From: an uncultured Muribaculaceae bacterium
GTDB lineage: Bacteria > Bacteroidota > Bacteroidia > Bacteroidales > Muribaculaceae
Direction of reading: 5' to 3'
Assembly: GCA_910579305.1 (NCBI GenBank)
Contig: CAJTTA010000017.1
Location: 1 to 41,837, forward strand
Length of the DNA: 41,837 nucleotides
Made by a program: the position numbers and the translations under genes. Shown here one piece after another: positions 30,409 to 39,152 of this stretch. The first letter of the stretch is position 1; every line of letters begins with the position of its first letter. The notes beneath the pieces were generated by a model. It saw nothing but the letters and a program-made list of their open reading frames with translations. It made no database searches and was not told the DNA's origin.

Positions 30409-32766
30409 ATGCCCACAAGCAAAGCAGCCATATATTCTCTTCCGGCGGCCATGTTGATGGCTCCCGATCTCTATGCTTCCGGCCATGGTGAAGAGCAGGT
30501 GTCCGTGTCCGGCACAGAGCTGCCGGCAGCAGATGTGACCGGCAATTCTCATTCCACAAGCGGGCTTATAGCAGATCTTGCACTGATCTTGCTGCTTGGC
30601 GCGATAGTTACGATTCTCTTCAAGAAACTGCGGCAGCCCGTAGTGCTCGGATATATACTTGCCGGATTTCTTGCGAGTCCCAACTTCTCCTGGCTCCCCT
30701 CTATCCACAATCTTGCCAATATCGATTTCTGGGCCGAAATAGGCATAGTGATTCTCATGTTTACTCTCGGGCTGGAATTCAGCTTCAAGAAACTGGTGGG
30801 GGCCGGCTCATCGGCTATTATTACGGCATTTATCATAATTACCGGCATGACATTTGCCGGATTCGGAGTAGGGCAACTGCTTGATTTCAATTTCACCAAC
30901 AGTATTTTCCTGGGCGGCATGCTATCCATGTCGAGCACGACCATCATACTCAAAGCCTTTACAGATCTCGGACTCAGGCAAAAGAAGTTTGCCTCGCTCG
31001 TATTGGCAGTGTTGATCATCGAAGACCTTTTTGCCGTGCTGATGCTTGTGATCCTGTCATCGCTTGCCATGGGTGATGTGCAAGGCGGAGAGCTTGTCTT
31101 TTCGATCGCCAAGCTTATGTTCTGCCTCATCCTGTGGTATGTGATCGGTGTATGGTTCCTTCCCTCACTATTCAAGCAGTTTCGGAAATACATGAATTCA
31201 GAGACCCTGCTTGTGGTGAGCATGGGTATATGTTTCGGAATGGCTGTGGTGAGCGTGCTGTGCGGATTCTCTCTTGAGCTCGGAAGCTTCATAGGGGGCA
31301 GCATAATCGCCGGCACTATAATGGCAGAAAGGATAGAACATGTAGTGCAACCGGTAAAAGATCTCTTCGGAGCGGTATTCTTCATCTCGGTAGGCATGAT
31401 GGTGGATCCCGGGGTAATCGCTCAATACTGGCCGATGATACTTCTGCTGGCAGTAGTGGTCATAACAGGTATGATTATATTCGGCACAACAGGAATGCTT
31501 CTCACAGGCCAGTCGCTGAAGGTGGCAGTGGAAAGCGGCTTCTCCCTGACGCAGATAGGAGAATTCTCATTCATCATAGCATCCCTCGGCATGAGCCTGG
31601 GAGTGCTTCAGTCAAGTCTTTATCCTATCATAGTAGCAGTGTCGGTAATCACCATATTTACCACACCTTATTTTATAAGGCTTTCACTTCCTGCATATTC
31701 GTATGTAGAGAAATGTCTGCCCGGGCCATTGCGTTTTCTCATCACCCGATACAGTCACGATGCGGCTGTCGATACAGGCAGTGTAAAAGCATTGTGGCGG
31801 GCTATAGTGACTCGCTATATTTGGAGGATAATACTTTATTCAGTATTGCTATTCAGCATTATTATCTTGGCCCGACAATATCTGTTTCCTTTGCTTGAGC
31901 AATTCAACCGAGACTGGGGCCACATGATAGCTACACTTATCACGCTGCTTGCCATGAGTCCGTTCCTGCTGGCCCTAACGATGAGCACATCAAATAAGCA
32001 AGAGCGACAGAAGCTTCATGAGTCGGGATCCATATCCGAAGTGCCTCTTGTAGCGATGCGCATAATTCGCTATCTGATAGCAGGATACTTTGTAGCCTCA
32101 TGTATAGCTATGGCTTATAGCCTGTCTATGGGCCTGCTCGCATTAGTAGTGCTGGCTGTGCTCTATGCCATATTGGCATCCAGGCAGTTGCGCATTCGAT
32201 ACAAGCAGATGGAAAAGAAATTCATCAACAATCTGAATCAACGCGAAGATGAGCGCACAGGTCGTGGAAATCCTGTGACAGGAGATCTGCACCTGGCTTA
32301 TATAGGAGTTGATGCGGGCACTCCGTTTGTAGGCGATCGCATCTCCGACACTGGGCTGCGCCGAGATTACGGAGTGAGCATATCATCGATACAGCGAGGA
32401 ATGCACACGATACCGTTGCCTGACAAGGATGCCCGAATTTTTCCGGGTGATGTGCTGGGAGTCATAGGCACTGATGAGCAGATACAGCATCTTAATTCCG
32501 ATATCGAGGGATTCCGCCAGGCCTATGAAGCACTTCCTATAAGTGAATGTGAACCTGAGTTGCGAAGCATCCGTCTTACGGAGCGCTCATCTCTCGTGGG
32601 CAAAACTCTGAGGAGTTCACGCATACGTGATGACCATTTCTCCATGGTGGTGAGAGTGACGGATTCAGACGGAGCAGATGTGACATTGAGTCCGGATCTG
32701 GTATTTGAGACGGGACAGACAGTCTGGCTCGTAGGAGACAAAACAACGCTGAATTCTATCAATTGA
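30409..32766 (+). CDS. CPA2-family cation:proton antiporter (KefB-like) with two C-terminal RCK_C domains
   Basis: A 785-residue membrane transporter of the monovalent cation:proton antiporter-2 family, likely exchanging K+ or Na+ for H+. About 12 membrane segments lie between residues 48 and 430, including LILLLGAIVTILFKKLRQPV, ADFW-type entry AEIGIVILMFTLGLEFSF and MLSMSSTTIILKAF. A further four-TM block lies near 465-600. Two RCK_C/TrkA-C-like domains follow (about 620-700, YIGVDAGTPFVGDRI to GVIGTDEQI, and 710-785, RSIRLTERSSLVGKTL to VWLVGDKTTL). There is no NAD-binding RCK_N (GxGxxG) domain, unlike KefB/KefC. The first 45 residues contain a short hydrophobic stretch and an acidic linker, perhaps a signal-like segment. 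guaA follows 24 bases downstream. Confidence 0.9.
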   Translation: MPTSKAAIYSLPAAMLMAPDLYASGHGEEQVSVSGTELPAADVTGNSHSTSGLIADLALILLLGAIVTILFKKLRQPVVLGYILAGFLASPNFSWLPSIHNLANIDFWAEIGIVILMFTLGLEFSFKKLVGAGSSAIITAFIIITGMTFAGFGVGQLLDFNFTNSIFLGGMLSMSSTTIILKAFTDLGLRQKKFASLVLAVLIIEDLFAVLMLVILSSLAMGDVQGGELVFSIAKLMFCLILWYVIGVWFLPSLFKQFRKYMNSETLLVVSMGICFGMAVVSVLCGFSLELGSFIGGSIIAGTIMAERIEHVVQPVKDLFGAVFFISVGMMVDPGVIAQYWPMILLLAVVVITGMIIFGTTGMLLTGQSLKVAVESGFSLTQIGEFSFIIASLGMSLGVLQSSLYPIIVAVSVITIFTTPYFIRLSLPAYSYVEKCLPGPLRFLITRYSHDAAVDTGSVKALWRAIVTRYIWRIILYSVLLFSIIILARQYLFPLLEQFNRDWGHMIATLITLLAMSPFLLALTMSTSNKQERQKLHESGSISEVPLVAMRIIRYLIAGYFVASCIAMAYSLSMGLLALVVLAVLYAILASRQLRIRYKQMEKKFINNLNQREDERTGRGNPVTGDLHLAYIGVDAGTPFVGDRISDTGLRRDYGVSISSIQRGMHTIPLPDKDARIFPGDVLGVIGTDEQIQHLNSDIEGFRQAYEALPISECEPELRSIRLTERSSLVGKTLRSSRIRDDHFSMVVRVTDSDGADVTLSPDLVFETGQTVWLVGDKTTLNSIN

Positions 32767-32790
32767 TACATATAAATCAATATATAAATA

Positions 32791-34314
32791 ATGCAGGAGA
32801 AAATTATAATCCTTGATTTCGGCTCTCAGTACACCCAGTTGATCGCAAGGCGTGTACGCGAGTTGAACACATATTGTGAAATCAAGCCTTACAACAAGTT
32901 TCCCCATGAGGACAAAGGGATTATCGGAGTGATACTTTCCGGTAGCCCCTACTCAGTGAATGATCCTGAGGCTTTGCAGTGTGACCTGTCTCAGATACGA
33001 GGCCGTTATCCGTTGCTCGGCATATGTTATGGCGCGCAATATCTGGCTCATACGAATGGAGGCAAGGTCGCCTCCAACGGTTCGCGTGAGTACGGCAAGG
33101 CAGAACTGGTGTGGCATGATGATTCTGATCCTCTGATGCATGGCGTGAGCGATAACTCCGTAGTGTGGATGAGTCACGGTGATTCAATCACGCACACACC
33201 GGAGTCATTTGTAAATGTAGGCTCTACTGCCGATGTTAAAAATGCCGCCTATCGCATAGACGGGGAACTTACATGGGGCGTGCAGTTTCATCCCGAAGTG
33301 TATCATAGCCAGGATGGAAAGATCGTACTCAGCAACTTTGTGACAGAGATATGCCACAGCAGGCAGGACTGGACTCCGGCCTCTTTCATAGAAAGCACTG
33401 TCAATGAATTGCGTGCCAAACTTGGAGATGACAAGGTAGTTCTCGCGCTTTCGGGAGGTGTGGATTCCACCGTGGCCGCCGTATTGCTGAATAAGGCGAT
33501 AGGAAAGAATCTCACCTGCATATTTGTAGACAACGGCCTGCTGCGTTATAAAGAATTTGAGAGTGTGCTGGCTAATTATGCCGACATGGGACTCAATGTG
33601 CTTGGCATAGACGCCCGAGACCACTTCTATGAGGCACTCAAGGGCGTGACTGAACCGGAAAAGAAGCGTAAGGTGATCGGCAAGGGCTTCATTGACATCT
33701 TCGATCGCGAGGCGCATAAGCTCAAAGATATAAAATGGCTTGCACAAGGCACTATCTATCCCGATGTGATAGAAAGTCTGTCGATAACCGGTATGGTCAT
33801 AAAGAGTCATCACAATGTGGGAGGCCTCCCCGAAAAGATGAACCTGAAGCTGGTAGAGCCTCTGCGCCTTCTCTTCAAGGATGAGGTGCGCAGAGTGGGT
33901 CGGGAGCTCGGCATAACCCCGCAGCTCATAGGGCGTCACCCCTTCCCGGGGCCCGGTCTCGGCGTACGCATTCTTGGTGAAGTCACTCCCGAGAAGGTGC
34001 GAATACTTCAAGAGGCAGATCACTTCTTCATACAGGGCCTTATAGATAATAATCTCTATGACCAGGTGTGGCAGGCAGGAGCCATTCTGCTGCCCATACG
34101 CTCAGTGGGCGTAATGGGAGATGAGCGCACTTATGAGAATGTAATAGCTCTGCGTGCAGTCAATTCCACTGACGGCATGACAGCCACATGGAGTCATCTC
34201 CCGTTTGATTTCCTCGGCTCAGTGAGCAACGAAATCATCAACAAGGTGCGCGGTGTCAACCGAGTGGTATATGATATCTCCTCCAAGCCGCCTTCCACAA
34301 TCGAGTGGGAATAA
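32791..34314 (+). CDS. guaA: GMP synthase (glutamine-hydrolysing)
   Basis: It converts XMP to GMP using ATP and glutamine. The 507-residue protein has both domains. The class I glutamine amidotransferase part (1-190) has nucleophile C79 in GICYGAQYLAH and the His/Glu pair in VQFHPEVYHS. The ATP pyrophosphatase part has PP-loop LSGGVDSTVAA, followed by the C-terminal dimerisation domain with GRHPFPGPGLGVRILGE, ILLPIRSVGVMGD and the end KPPSTIEWE. Length is standard. It is downstream of the antiporter by 24 bases and closed by a very strong hairpin terminator. Confidence 0.98.
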   Translation: MQEKIIILDFGSQYTQLIARRVRELNTYCEIKPYNKFPHEDKGIIGVILSGSPYSVNDPEALQCDLSQIRGRYPLLGICYGAQYLAHTNGGKVASNGSREYGKAELVWHDDSDPLMHGVSDNSVVWMSHGDSITHTPESFVNVGSTADVKNAAYRIDGELTWGVQFHPEVYHSQDGKIVLSNFVTEICHSRQDWTPASFIESTVNELRAKLGDDKVVLALSGGVDSTVAAVLLNKAIGKNLTCIFVDNGLLRYKEFESVLANYADMGLNVLGIDARDHFYEALKGVTEPEKKRKVIGKGFIDIFDREAHKLKDIKWLAQGTIYPDVIESLSITGMVIKSHHNVGGLPEKMNLKLVEPLRLLFKDEVRRVGRELGITPQLIGRHPFPGPGLGVRILGEVTPEKVRILQEADHFFIQGLIDNNLYDQVWQAGAILLPIRSVGVMGDERTYENVIALRAVNSTDGMTATWSHLPFDFLGSVSNEIINKVRGVNRVVYDISSKPPSTIEWE

Positions 34315-34338
34315 TCTTCCCGCTTGACCTATGAATAG

Positions 34339-34377
34339 ATCGGCCGCAACTTCAGGAATCATGAAGTTGCGGCCGAT
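34339..34377 (+). terminator. Strong terminator-like hairpin after guaA
   Basis: A perfect 16-bp stem, 34339-34354 with 34362-34377, loop GGAATCA, followed by an A/T-rich stretch (TTAAGTATTTT). It starts 24 bases after the guaA stop. Confidence 0.75.
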
Positions 34378-34461
34378 TTAAGTATTTTAGCATTTGCTTA
34401 TTTCGGTATTAATAAATCATAAATAACGGGGTGAGTATGGGTCATGTTAAAATATTGTAGC

Positions 34462-34469
34462 TAATTTTG
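34462..34469 (+). promoter_or_regulatory. -7 element of the HtrA protease gene
   Basis: TAATTTTG, exact TAnnTTTG. It leaves an 87-base leader to the ATG at 34557. No TTTG is seen at -33, and no sigma-E-like box was recognised. Confidence 0.45.
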
Positions 34470-34556
34470 CGTAGTCATTTATGAGCAATTGGCTCCCGCA
34501 TGGAGCATCTCTACATCTCTATGCAGAATAAATTAACCTTTATAGAATCAAAGCAT

Positions 34557-36044
34557 ATGAAATTATGTATTCCTGTGATTGGTGCCTGCATGCTTTTCGG
34601 AAGCTTGCAGCCTGTGGCGGCATCTACCGATGCGGCCTTTATTCGCACTGCCGCGACGCAGTCGTTTGACACAGAGTTTACACGTGCTGCAGAGAAGACC
34701 ATCAATTCTGTGGTATGTATCAAGAGTTATGTCACCCGTCAGGCGCGCCAGTACTATGATCCTTTCGGAGGCATGGGCGGTATAGATCCCTTTGAATTTT
34801 TCTTTGGCACTCCGCGTCAGCAGCAACAGCAGCCAAGGCAGCGCAAGGAAAAGAGCAAAAAGCAGCAGGGGGAGCAGGTGCAGAGCGGTCTCGGTTCGGG
34901 AGTGATAATTTCTGCCGACGGGTATATTGTCACCAATAATCATGTGGTGGCGGATGCCGACAGGCTTGAAGTGCTGCTAAATGACAATAATACGTATGAG
35001 GCTAAAATCGTAGGCACGGATGAGGCAACGGATCTGGCATTGATCAAAATCGATGCCAAGGGGCTGCAGCCTATGGAATTCGGTGATTCAGATGCAGTGA
35101 AGATCGGCGAATGGGTATTGGCTGTAGGCAATCCGTTCGGATTCAATTCCACAGTCACGGCCGGTATTGTCAGTGCCAAGGCCAGGTCGATAAGCTCGGG
35201 CACCGGTGCACAGCGCATGGGGCTTGATTCGTATATTCAGACGGATGCCGCTCTGAATCCAGGTAATTCAGGAGGTGCTCTTGTGAATCTTCAGGGACAG
35301 CTCATAGGCATCAATGCAGCCATATATTCCAATACAGGCTCATATACCGGCTTCTCCTTTGCGATACCTACTACGGTAGTAAAGAAAATCATCACAGACC
35401 TGCGCCAGTATGGCACCGTGCAGAGAGCGGTGCTCGGAATAGGCTATATAGAGCTTGATTCCAAGCTTGCCAAAGAGAAAGGGATAGAGGGCATAGTCGC
35501 GGGTATATATGTAGACAGAGTGGATGATCGCTCCACAGCGCGCGAACTCGGCCTTGAGGAAGGCGACGTCATCACTTCCATCAACGGCAACGATGTGCAC
35601 ACCAGCGCCCAGCTCATCGAGCAGATGAATCGTTTCCGCCCTGGAGATGATATTTCAGTGACTTTCCAGCGCAGTGGCAAGAAGTATACCAAGCAAGGCA
35701 CGCTGCGCAATGATAGAGGTAACACCGACATTACAAAGAAAGGAGATTTCTCTTCGCTCGGATGCGCCTTCATGAAGCTTTCAACCGAGCTGAAGCAGAA
35801 TCTCGGATTGTCACATGGCGTGCAGGTGCAGGGCATGAAGAATGGCCTTTTCCAGGATGGCGGTATGAAAGACGGTTTCATTATCCTATATATAAATGAT
35901 GAGCCTGTGAATAATGCCGACGACGTGGAGTATCTGTATAATATGATAATGAAAAACTCCGGAGAGGAGAAAGTCATGTTTATCACAGGTATTTATCCTA
36001 CAGGCAAGAAAGGGTATTATGCCATAGACCTCTCTCAGGAATGA
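34557..36044 (+). CDS. Do/DegP-family periplasmic serine protease (HtrA)
   Basis: About 495 residues from the ATG at 34557, which begins a good signal peptide (MKLCIPVIGACMLFGSLQPV, then AAS). The frame also opens 19 codons earlier at 34500, without a sensible signal. The protease domain has the triad His (VTNNHVVAD), Asp (ATDLALIKID) and Ser (NPGNSGGALVN), with a flexible Gln/Arg/Lys-rich LA loop insertion after FFGTPRQQQQQPRQRKEKSK. Two PDZ domains follow (about 310-395 with LGLEEGDVITSINGNDV, and 410-490 with FIILYINDEPV). The protein degrades or refolds misfolded periplasmic proteins. It stands alone between two terminators. Confidence 0.95.
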   Translation: MKLCIPVIGACMLFGSLQPVAASTDAAFIRTAATQSFDTEFTRAAEKTINSVVCIKSYVTRQARQYYDPFGGMGGIDPFEFFFGTPRQQQQQPRQRKEKSKKQQGEQVQSGLGSGVIISADGYIVTNNHVVADADRLEVLLNDNNTYEAKIVGTDEATDLALIKIDAKGLQPMEFGDSDAVKIGEWVLAVGNPFGFNSTVTAGIVSAKARSISSGTGAQRMGLDSYIQTDAALNPGNSGGALVNLQGQLIGINAAIYSNTGSYTGFSFAIPTTVVKKIITDLRQYGTVQRAVLGIGYIELDSKLAKEKGIEGIVAGIYVDRVDDRSTARELGLEEGDVITSINGNDVHTSAQLIEQMNRFRPGDDISVTFQRSGKKYTKQGTLRNDRGNTDITKKGDFSSLGCAFMKLSTELKQNLGLSHGVQVQGMKNGLFQDGGMKDGFIILYINDEPVNNADDVEYLYNMIMKNSGEEKVMFITGIYPTGKKGYYAIDLSQE

Positions 36045-36084
36045 CGGAATATAGATAAGATCCCATAGAATATAGTAAATAATT

Positions 36085-36120
36085 CGGGCCTCGGAAGTGC
36101 GTGAGCATTTCCGAGGCCTG
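36085..36120. terminator. Bidirectional hairpin between HtrA gene and prfB
   Basis: A stem of about 16 bp (36085-36100 with 36105-36120, two G-T pairs) with a GTGA tetraloop, between convergent genes. There is no T-run on the plus side. Confidence 0.6.
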
Positions 36121-36158
36121 GTGCATATATAGTTATAATCGGCGCTATTAAAGGAGGT

Positions 36159-37274
36159 TTATTCAAGCGTTGCGGCAAATTCCATCAGATAAGCTTTGAT
36201 AAAGCCGTCGAGGTCACCATCCATAACTCCGCCCACATCAGAGGTCTGATGACCTGTACGGTGGTCTTTCACTCGTCTGTCATCAAATACATAGGAGCGA
36301 ATCTGGCTACCCCATTCAATCTTCATTTTGCCGGCTTCGACCTTAGCCTGTTCAGCCATGCGGTGTTGCATCTCCTTTTCATAAAGTATCGAGCGCAGAT
36401 GCCGCAAGGCATTTTCCTTGTTTTTGGGCTGGTCTCTGGTTTCAGTATTCTCAATGAGTATTTCTTCTTCCTCTCCGGTGTAGGGATCTTTGTATTGGTA
36501 ACGCAAGCGCACACCACTCTCCACCTTGTTCACATTCTGGCCGCCGGCACCACCTGATCGGAAAGTATCCCATGATATGGCGGCTTGCGAGATATTTATC
36601 TCTATGGTGTCATCCACAAGCGGGGTCACAAAAACCGAAGCAAATGATGTCATGCGTTTGCCCTGTGCGTTGTAGGGACTTACGCGCACGAGTCGGTGCA
36701 CGCCGTTTTCGCTCTTGAGGTATCCGTAAGCGTAGGCACCTTCTATGTTGATTGTCGCGCTTTTGATGCCGGCGTCATCGCCTTCAAGCAACTGAGCTAT
36801 GGAAGTCTTGTAGCCATGCTGCTCGGCCCATCGCAGATACATGCGCATAAGCATCTGTGCCCAGTCCTGGCTTTCGGTGCCTCCTGCTCCGGAATTTATT
36901 TTCAGCACAACGTCCATCTTGTCTTCCTCTCTGCGGAGCATATTGCGCAGTTCCAGACGCTCGGTGTCTGCCATAACCTGAGCATATAGATTGTCTACTT
37001 CTTCTTCGGTCACCAGCTCATCTTTCACGAAATCGAAAGCAAGCTGTAGTTCCTCTACTAATTTTTCAAGGTTGCGGTAGCCTTCTATCCAGAAACGCAG
37101 GTCTTTGATCTTACGCATCTGAGCCTCGGCACTTTTCTGATCATTCCAGAAGTCGGGCACATGTGTGCGCAGCTCCTCTTCCTCCACTTGTATTACTTTG
37201 GAGTCAATGTCAAGATAGTGCTTGAGCGTCTCGCAACGCTGTTTGGCTTCTTTTAATTGTTCAATTGTTATCAT
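36159..37274 (-). CDS. prfB: Peptide chain release factor 2, without programmed frameshift
   Basis: RF2 ends translation at UGA and UAA. The 371-residue protein has the peptidyl-hydrolysis motif GGQ at 244-246 (SGGAGGQNVNKVESG). At the stop-recognition tripeptide position it has SPY at 199-201 (VSPYNAQGKRM) where E. coli has SPF. The autoregulatory frameshift found in many prfB genes is absent: codons 20-22 are TAT CTT GAC, in frame, at the place where others have CTT TGA C. So synthesis does not depend on RF2 level through that mechanism. It starts nine bases after the acyl-CoA synthetase stop, so probably it is read with bioB and that gene. Confidence 0.97.
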   Translation of the reverse strand: MITIEQLKEAKQRCETLKHYLDIDSKVIQVEEEELRTHVPDFWNDQKSAEAQMRKIKDLRFWIEGYRNLEKLVEELQLAFDFVKDELVTEEEVDNLYAQVMADTERLELRNMLRREEDKMDVVLKINSGAGGTESQDWAQMLMRMYLRWAEQHGYKTSIAQLLEGDDAGIKSATINIEGAYAYGYLKSENGVHRLVRVSPYNAQGKRMTSFASVFVTPLVDDTIEINISQAAISWDTFRSGGAGGQNVNKVESGVRLRYQYKDPYTGEEEEILIENTETRDQPKNKENALRHLRSILYEKEMQHRMAEQAKVEAGKMKIEWGSQIRSYVFDDRRVKDHRTGHQTSDVGGVMDGDLDGFIKAYLMEFAATLE

Positions 37275-37283
37275 ATGAGAGTC

Positions 37284-39137
37284 TTAGCGGTGGCGGTTAT
37301 TGAATAGTGGTGCTGAAGAAAGAAATTCTTCGGGATACATTCCGTCGATGACCTTCTTATACTTTGATTCAATCACCGATCTTCGAAGTTTCAAAGTATT
37401 GGTGATTTCACCCTCTTCCTGCGAGAAGGGTACGGGCAGCAGGACGATTCGCTTTATGTGCTCAAATTGAGCCTGCGGTTTCTGTAGCTCTTTGATTCTT
37501 GAGAGATATAGCTCTGTCACTTTGGGATTTTTGCACAGACTCTCTTTTTTAAGATCAAGAATACCATGTTTTTCAGCCCATTTGCGCAGGGTGATGAAAT
37601 CAGGCACGATGAGAGCGGACACATATTTTCGCATGTCGCCTATCACTGCTGCCTGATCAATATAGGGATCGGCAGCAAGCATAGCTTCAGTAACCTGAGG
37701 AGCAATGTACTTGCCATTAGATGTCTTGAAGAGATCTTTCTTGCGGTGAGTCAGCACAAGAGCTCCCTGGTCATTGATGTAACCGGCGTCGCCGCTGTGG
37801 AAGTAGCCGTCGGATGTAAACGCTTCAGCATTGGCCTGAGGATTATTGTAGTAACCCGGGGTGACTGTGGGGCCTTTTATAAGAATCTCACCGTCATCGG
37901 CAATCTTTACTTTTACCATAGGCATAGGTGTGCCCACGGTGCCTATCTGGAAATATAGATTGGGGTAGCATGATACGGTAGCTGTCGTTTCTGTCATTCC
38001 ATAGCCGAATATAAGATCGATTCCTATCTTGCGCATGAATCCGCAGATTTTGTCGGATAACGCTGCGCCTGCTGTGGGGAAGAAATTAGAGGAAGGTATG
38101 CCTATGCGGTCACGCACTTTGGAAAACAGAAGTTTATCCCATAATGCATATTCCTTGCGTACTCTCCATGGAGCGTGTATTCCAAGACGCCGGTAATGAA
38201 GGTTATACGTAGCACCGACGTGCATGGCCCTTGTCACCATCAGGCGGTTAAGAGGGTTCATGTTTTGTATGCGCTGCACTATGGCAGTATAGATTTTTTC
38301 CCAGAAACGAGGCACACAGCACATGATGTTCGGGTGCACCTCATGCAGGCTCTCCTCTATTTTGCGAGGATCAAAATTAAACGCGATGCACAGCCCTTTC
38401 ACAACGCAAAAGTAAGTCCATGCCTTTTCAAAGACATGGCTCATGGGCAGAAATGAAAGAGATAGTTCATGTTCCTTGATTCCGGGAAGACGCTTGAGGT
38501 GTTCCCGTATGGCGGCATCGAAATTGGCATGCGTCAGCATCACCCCCTTGGGATTTCCGGTAGTGCCGGATGTATATATCAGTGATGCAAGGTCAGAATC
38601 GGCCGCACGGCTGCCACAGCTGCATGTATCCTCAAGCAGGGATTTCGCATCATCTTTATGTAGCAGCTCATGCCAAGATATGGTTGAGTCATCATCGGCT
38701 TCGGTGATTCCTGTGGCATCGCACAGGAGAATTATATTGTCGATGGCGTGGGGGTGCCTGCGCACATAGTCCCTGGCCATGAGATATTGATCGCGAGCGC
38801 CTGCAAATATGGTGCGTGCTCCACTGTCGGACACAATAAAGTCAAATTGCTCTTGGGAGCAATAGGCATATATTGGCACATTACAGATGCGGCGATAGAA
38901 GCAGGCCAATTCGGCTGCAAGGGCTTCAGGGCGATTAGGAGTGCAGAATATGGCCTTTGAAGCTTCAGCGACTCCGATGGAGGTGAGGGCACATGCGGCT
39001 TTTTCTACCATGTCGAAAAAACCGGCCCAGGAGAGCATGTGCCATTTATTGCCACCCGGTTCTTTAAATGTGCAGAATGGGAGGTCTTGATACTGTCGGG
39101 CTTGAGCCGTTAAAGCTTCCAGAATATAATATGCCAT
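37284..39137 (-). CDS. Long-chain acyl-CoA synthetase / AMP-dependent ligase
   Basis: A 617-residue ANL-superfamily enzyme that activates fatty acids through acyl-AMP to acyl-CoA. Motifs: P-loop LIYTSGTTGNPKGVMLTHAN near 188-207, LSFLPMSHVFEKAWTYF, FGYGMTETTATVSCYPN, the hinge region YFHSGDAGYINDQGALVLTHRKKDLFKTSNGKY (described from 487-520) and the C-terminal lysine region EGEITNTLKLRRSVIESKY. Length and the long insertion VRKEYALWDKLLFSKVRDRIG fit bacterial FadD/FAA-type 'long-chain fatty acid-CoA ligase'. No membrane anchor is visible. It lies 15 bases after bioB, and prfB starts nine bases after it; biotin is required for fatty-acid synthesis, so bioB next to a fatty-acid gene makes some sense, though this is inference. 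Confidence 0.93.
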   Translation of the reverse strand: MAYYILEALTAQARQYQDLPFCTFKEPGGNKWHMLSWAGFFDMVEKAACALTSIGVAEASKAIFCTPNRPEALAAELACFYRRICNVPIYAYCSQEQFDFIVSDSGARTIFAGARDQYLMARDYVRRHPHAIDNIILLCDATGITEADDDSTISWHELLHKDDAKSLLEDTCSCGSRAADSDLASLIYTSGTTGNPKGVMLTHANFDAAIREHLKRLPGIKEHELSLSFLPMSHVFEKAWTYFCVVKGLCIAFNFDPRKIEESLHEVHPNIMCCVPRFWEKIYTAIVQRIQNMNPLNRLMVTRAMHVGATYNLHYRRLGIHAPWRVRKEYALWDKLLFSKVRDRIGIPSSNFFPTAGAALSDKICGFMRKIGIDLIFGYGMTETTATVSCYPNLYFQIGTVGTPMPMVKVKIADDGEILIKGPTVTPGYYNNPQANAEAFTSDGYFHSGDAGYINDQGALVLTHRKKDLFKTSNGKYIAPQVTEAMLAADPYIDQAAVIGDMRKYVSALIVPDFITLRKWAEKHGILDLKKESLCKNPKVTELYLSRIKELQKPQAQFEHIKRIVLLPVPFSQEEGEITNTLKLRRSVIESKYKKVIDGMYPEEFLSSAPLFNNRHR

Positions 39138-39152
39138 GTTGTAATCAGCTTC

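Noticed and set aside
30549..31397. 282-codon minus-strand frame opposite the antiporter
   Set aside because: Mirror of transmembrane coding sequence; Ser/Pro/Ile-rich composition typical of the complement of such genes.
33205..34023. 272-codon minus-strand frame opposite guaA
   Set aside because: Antisense to the PP-loop and dimerisation domains of GMP synthase.
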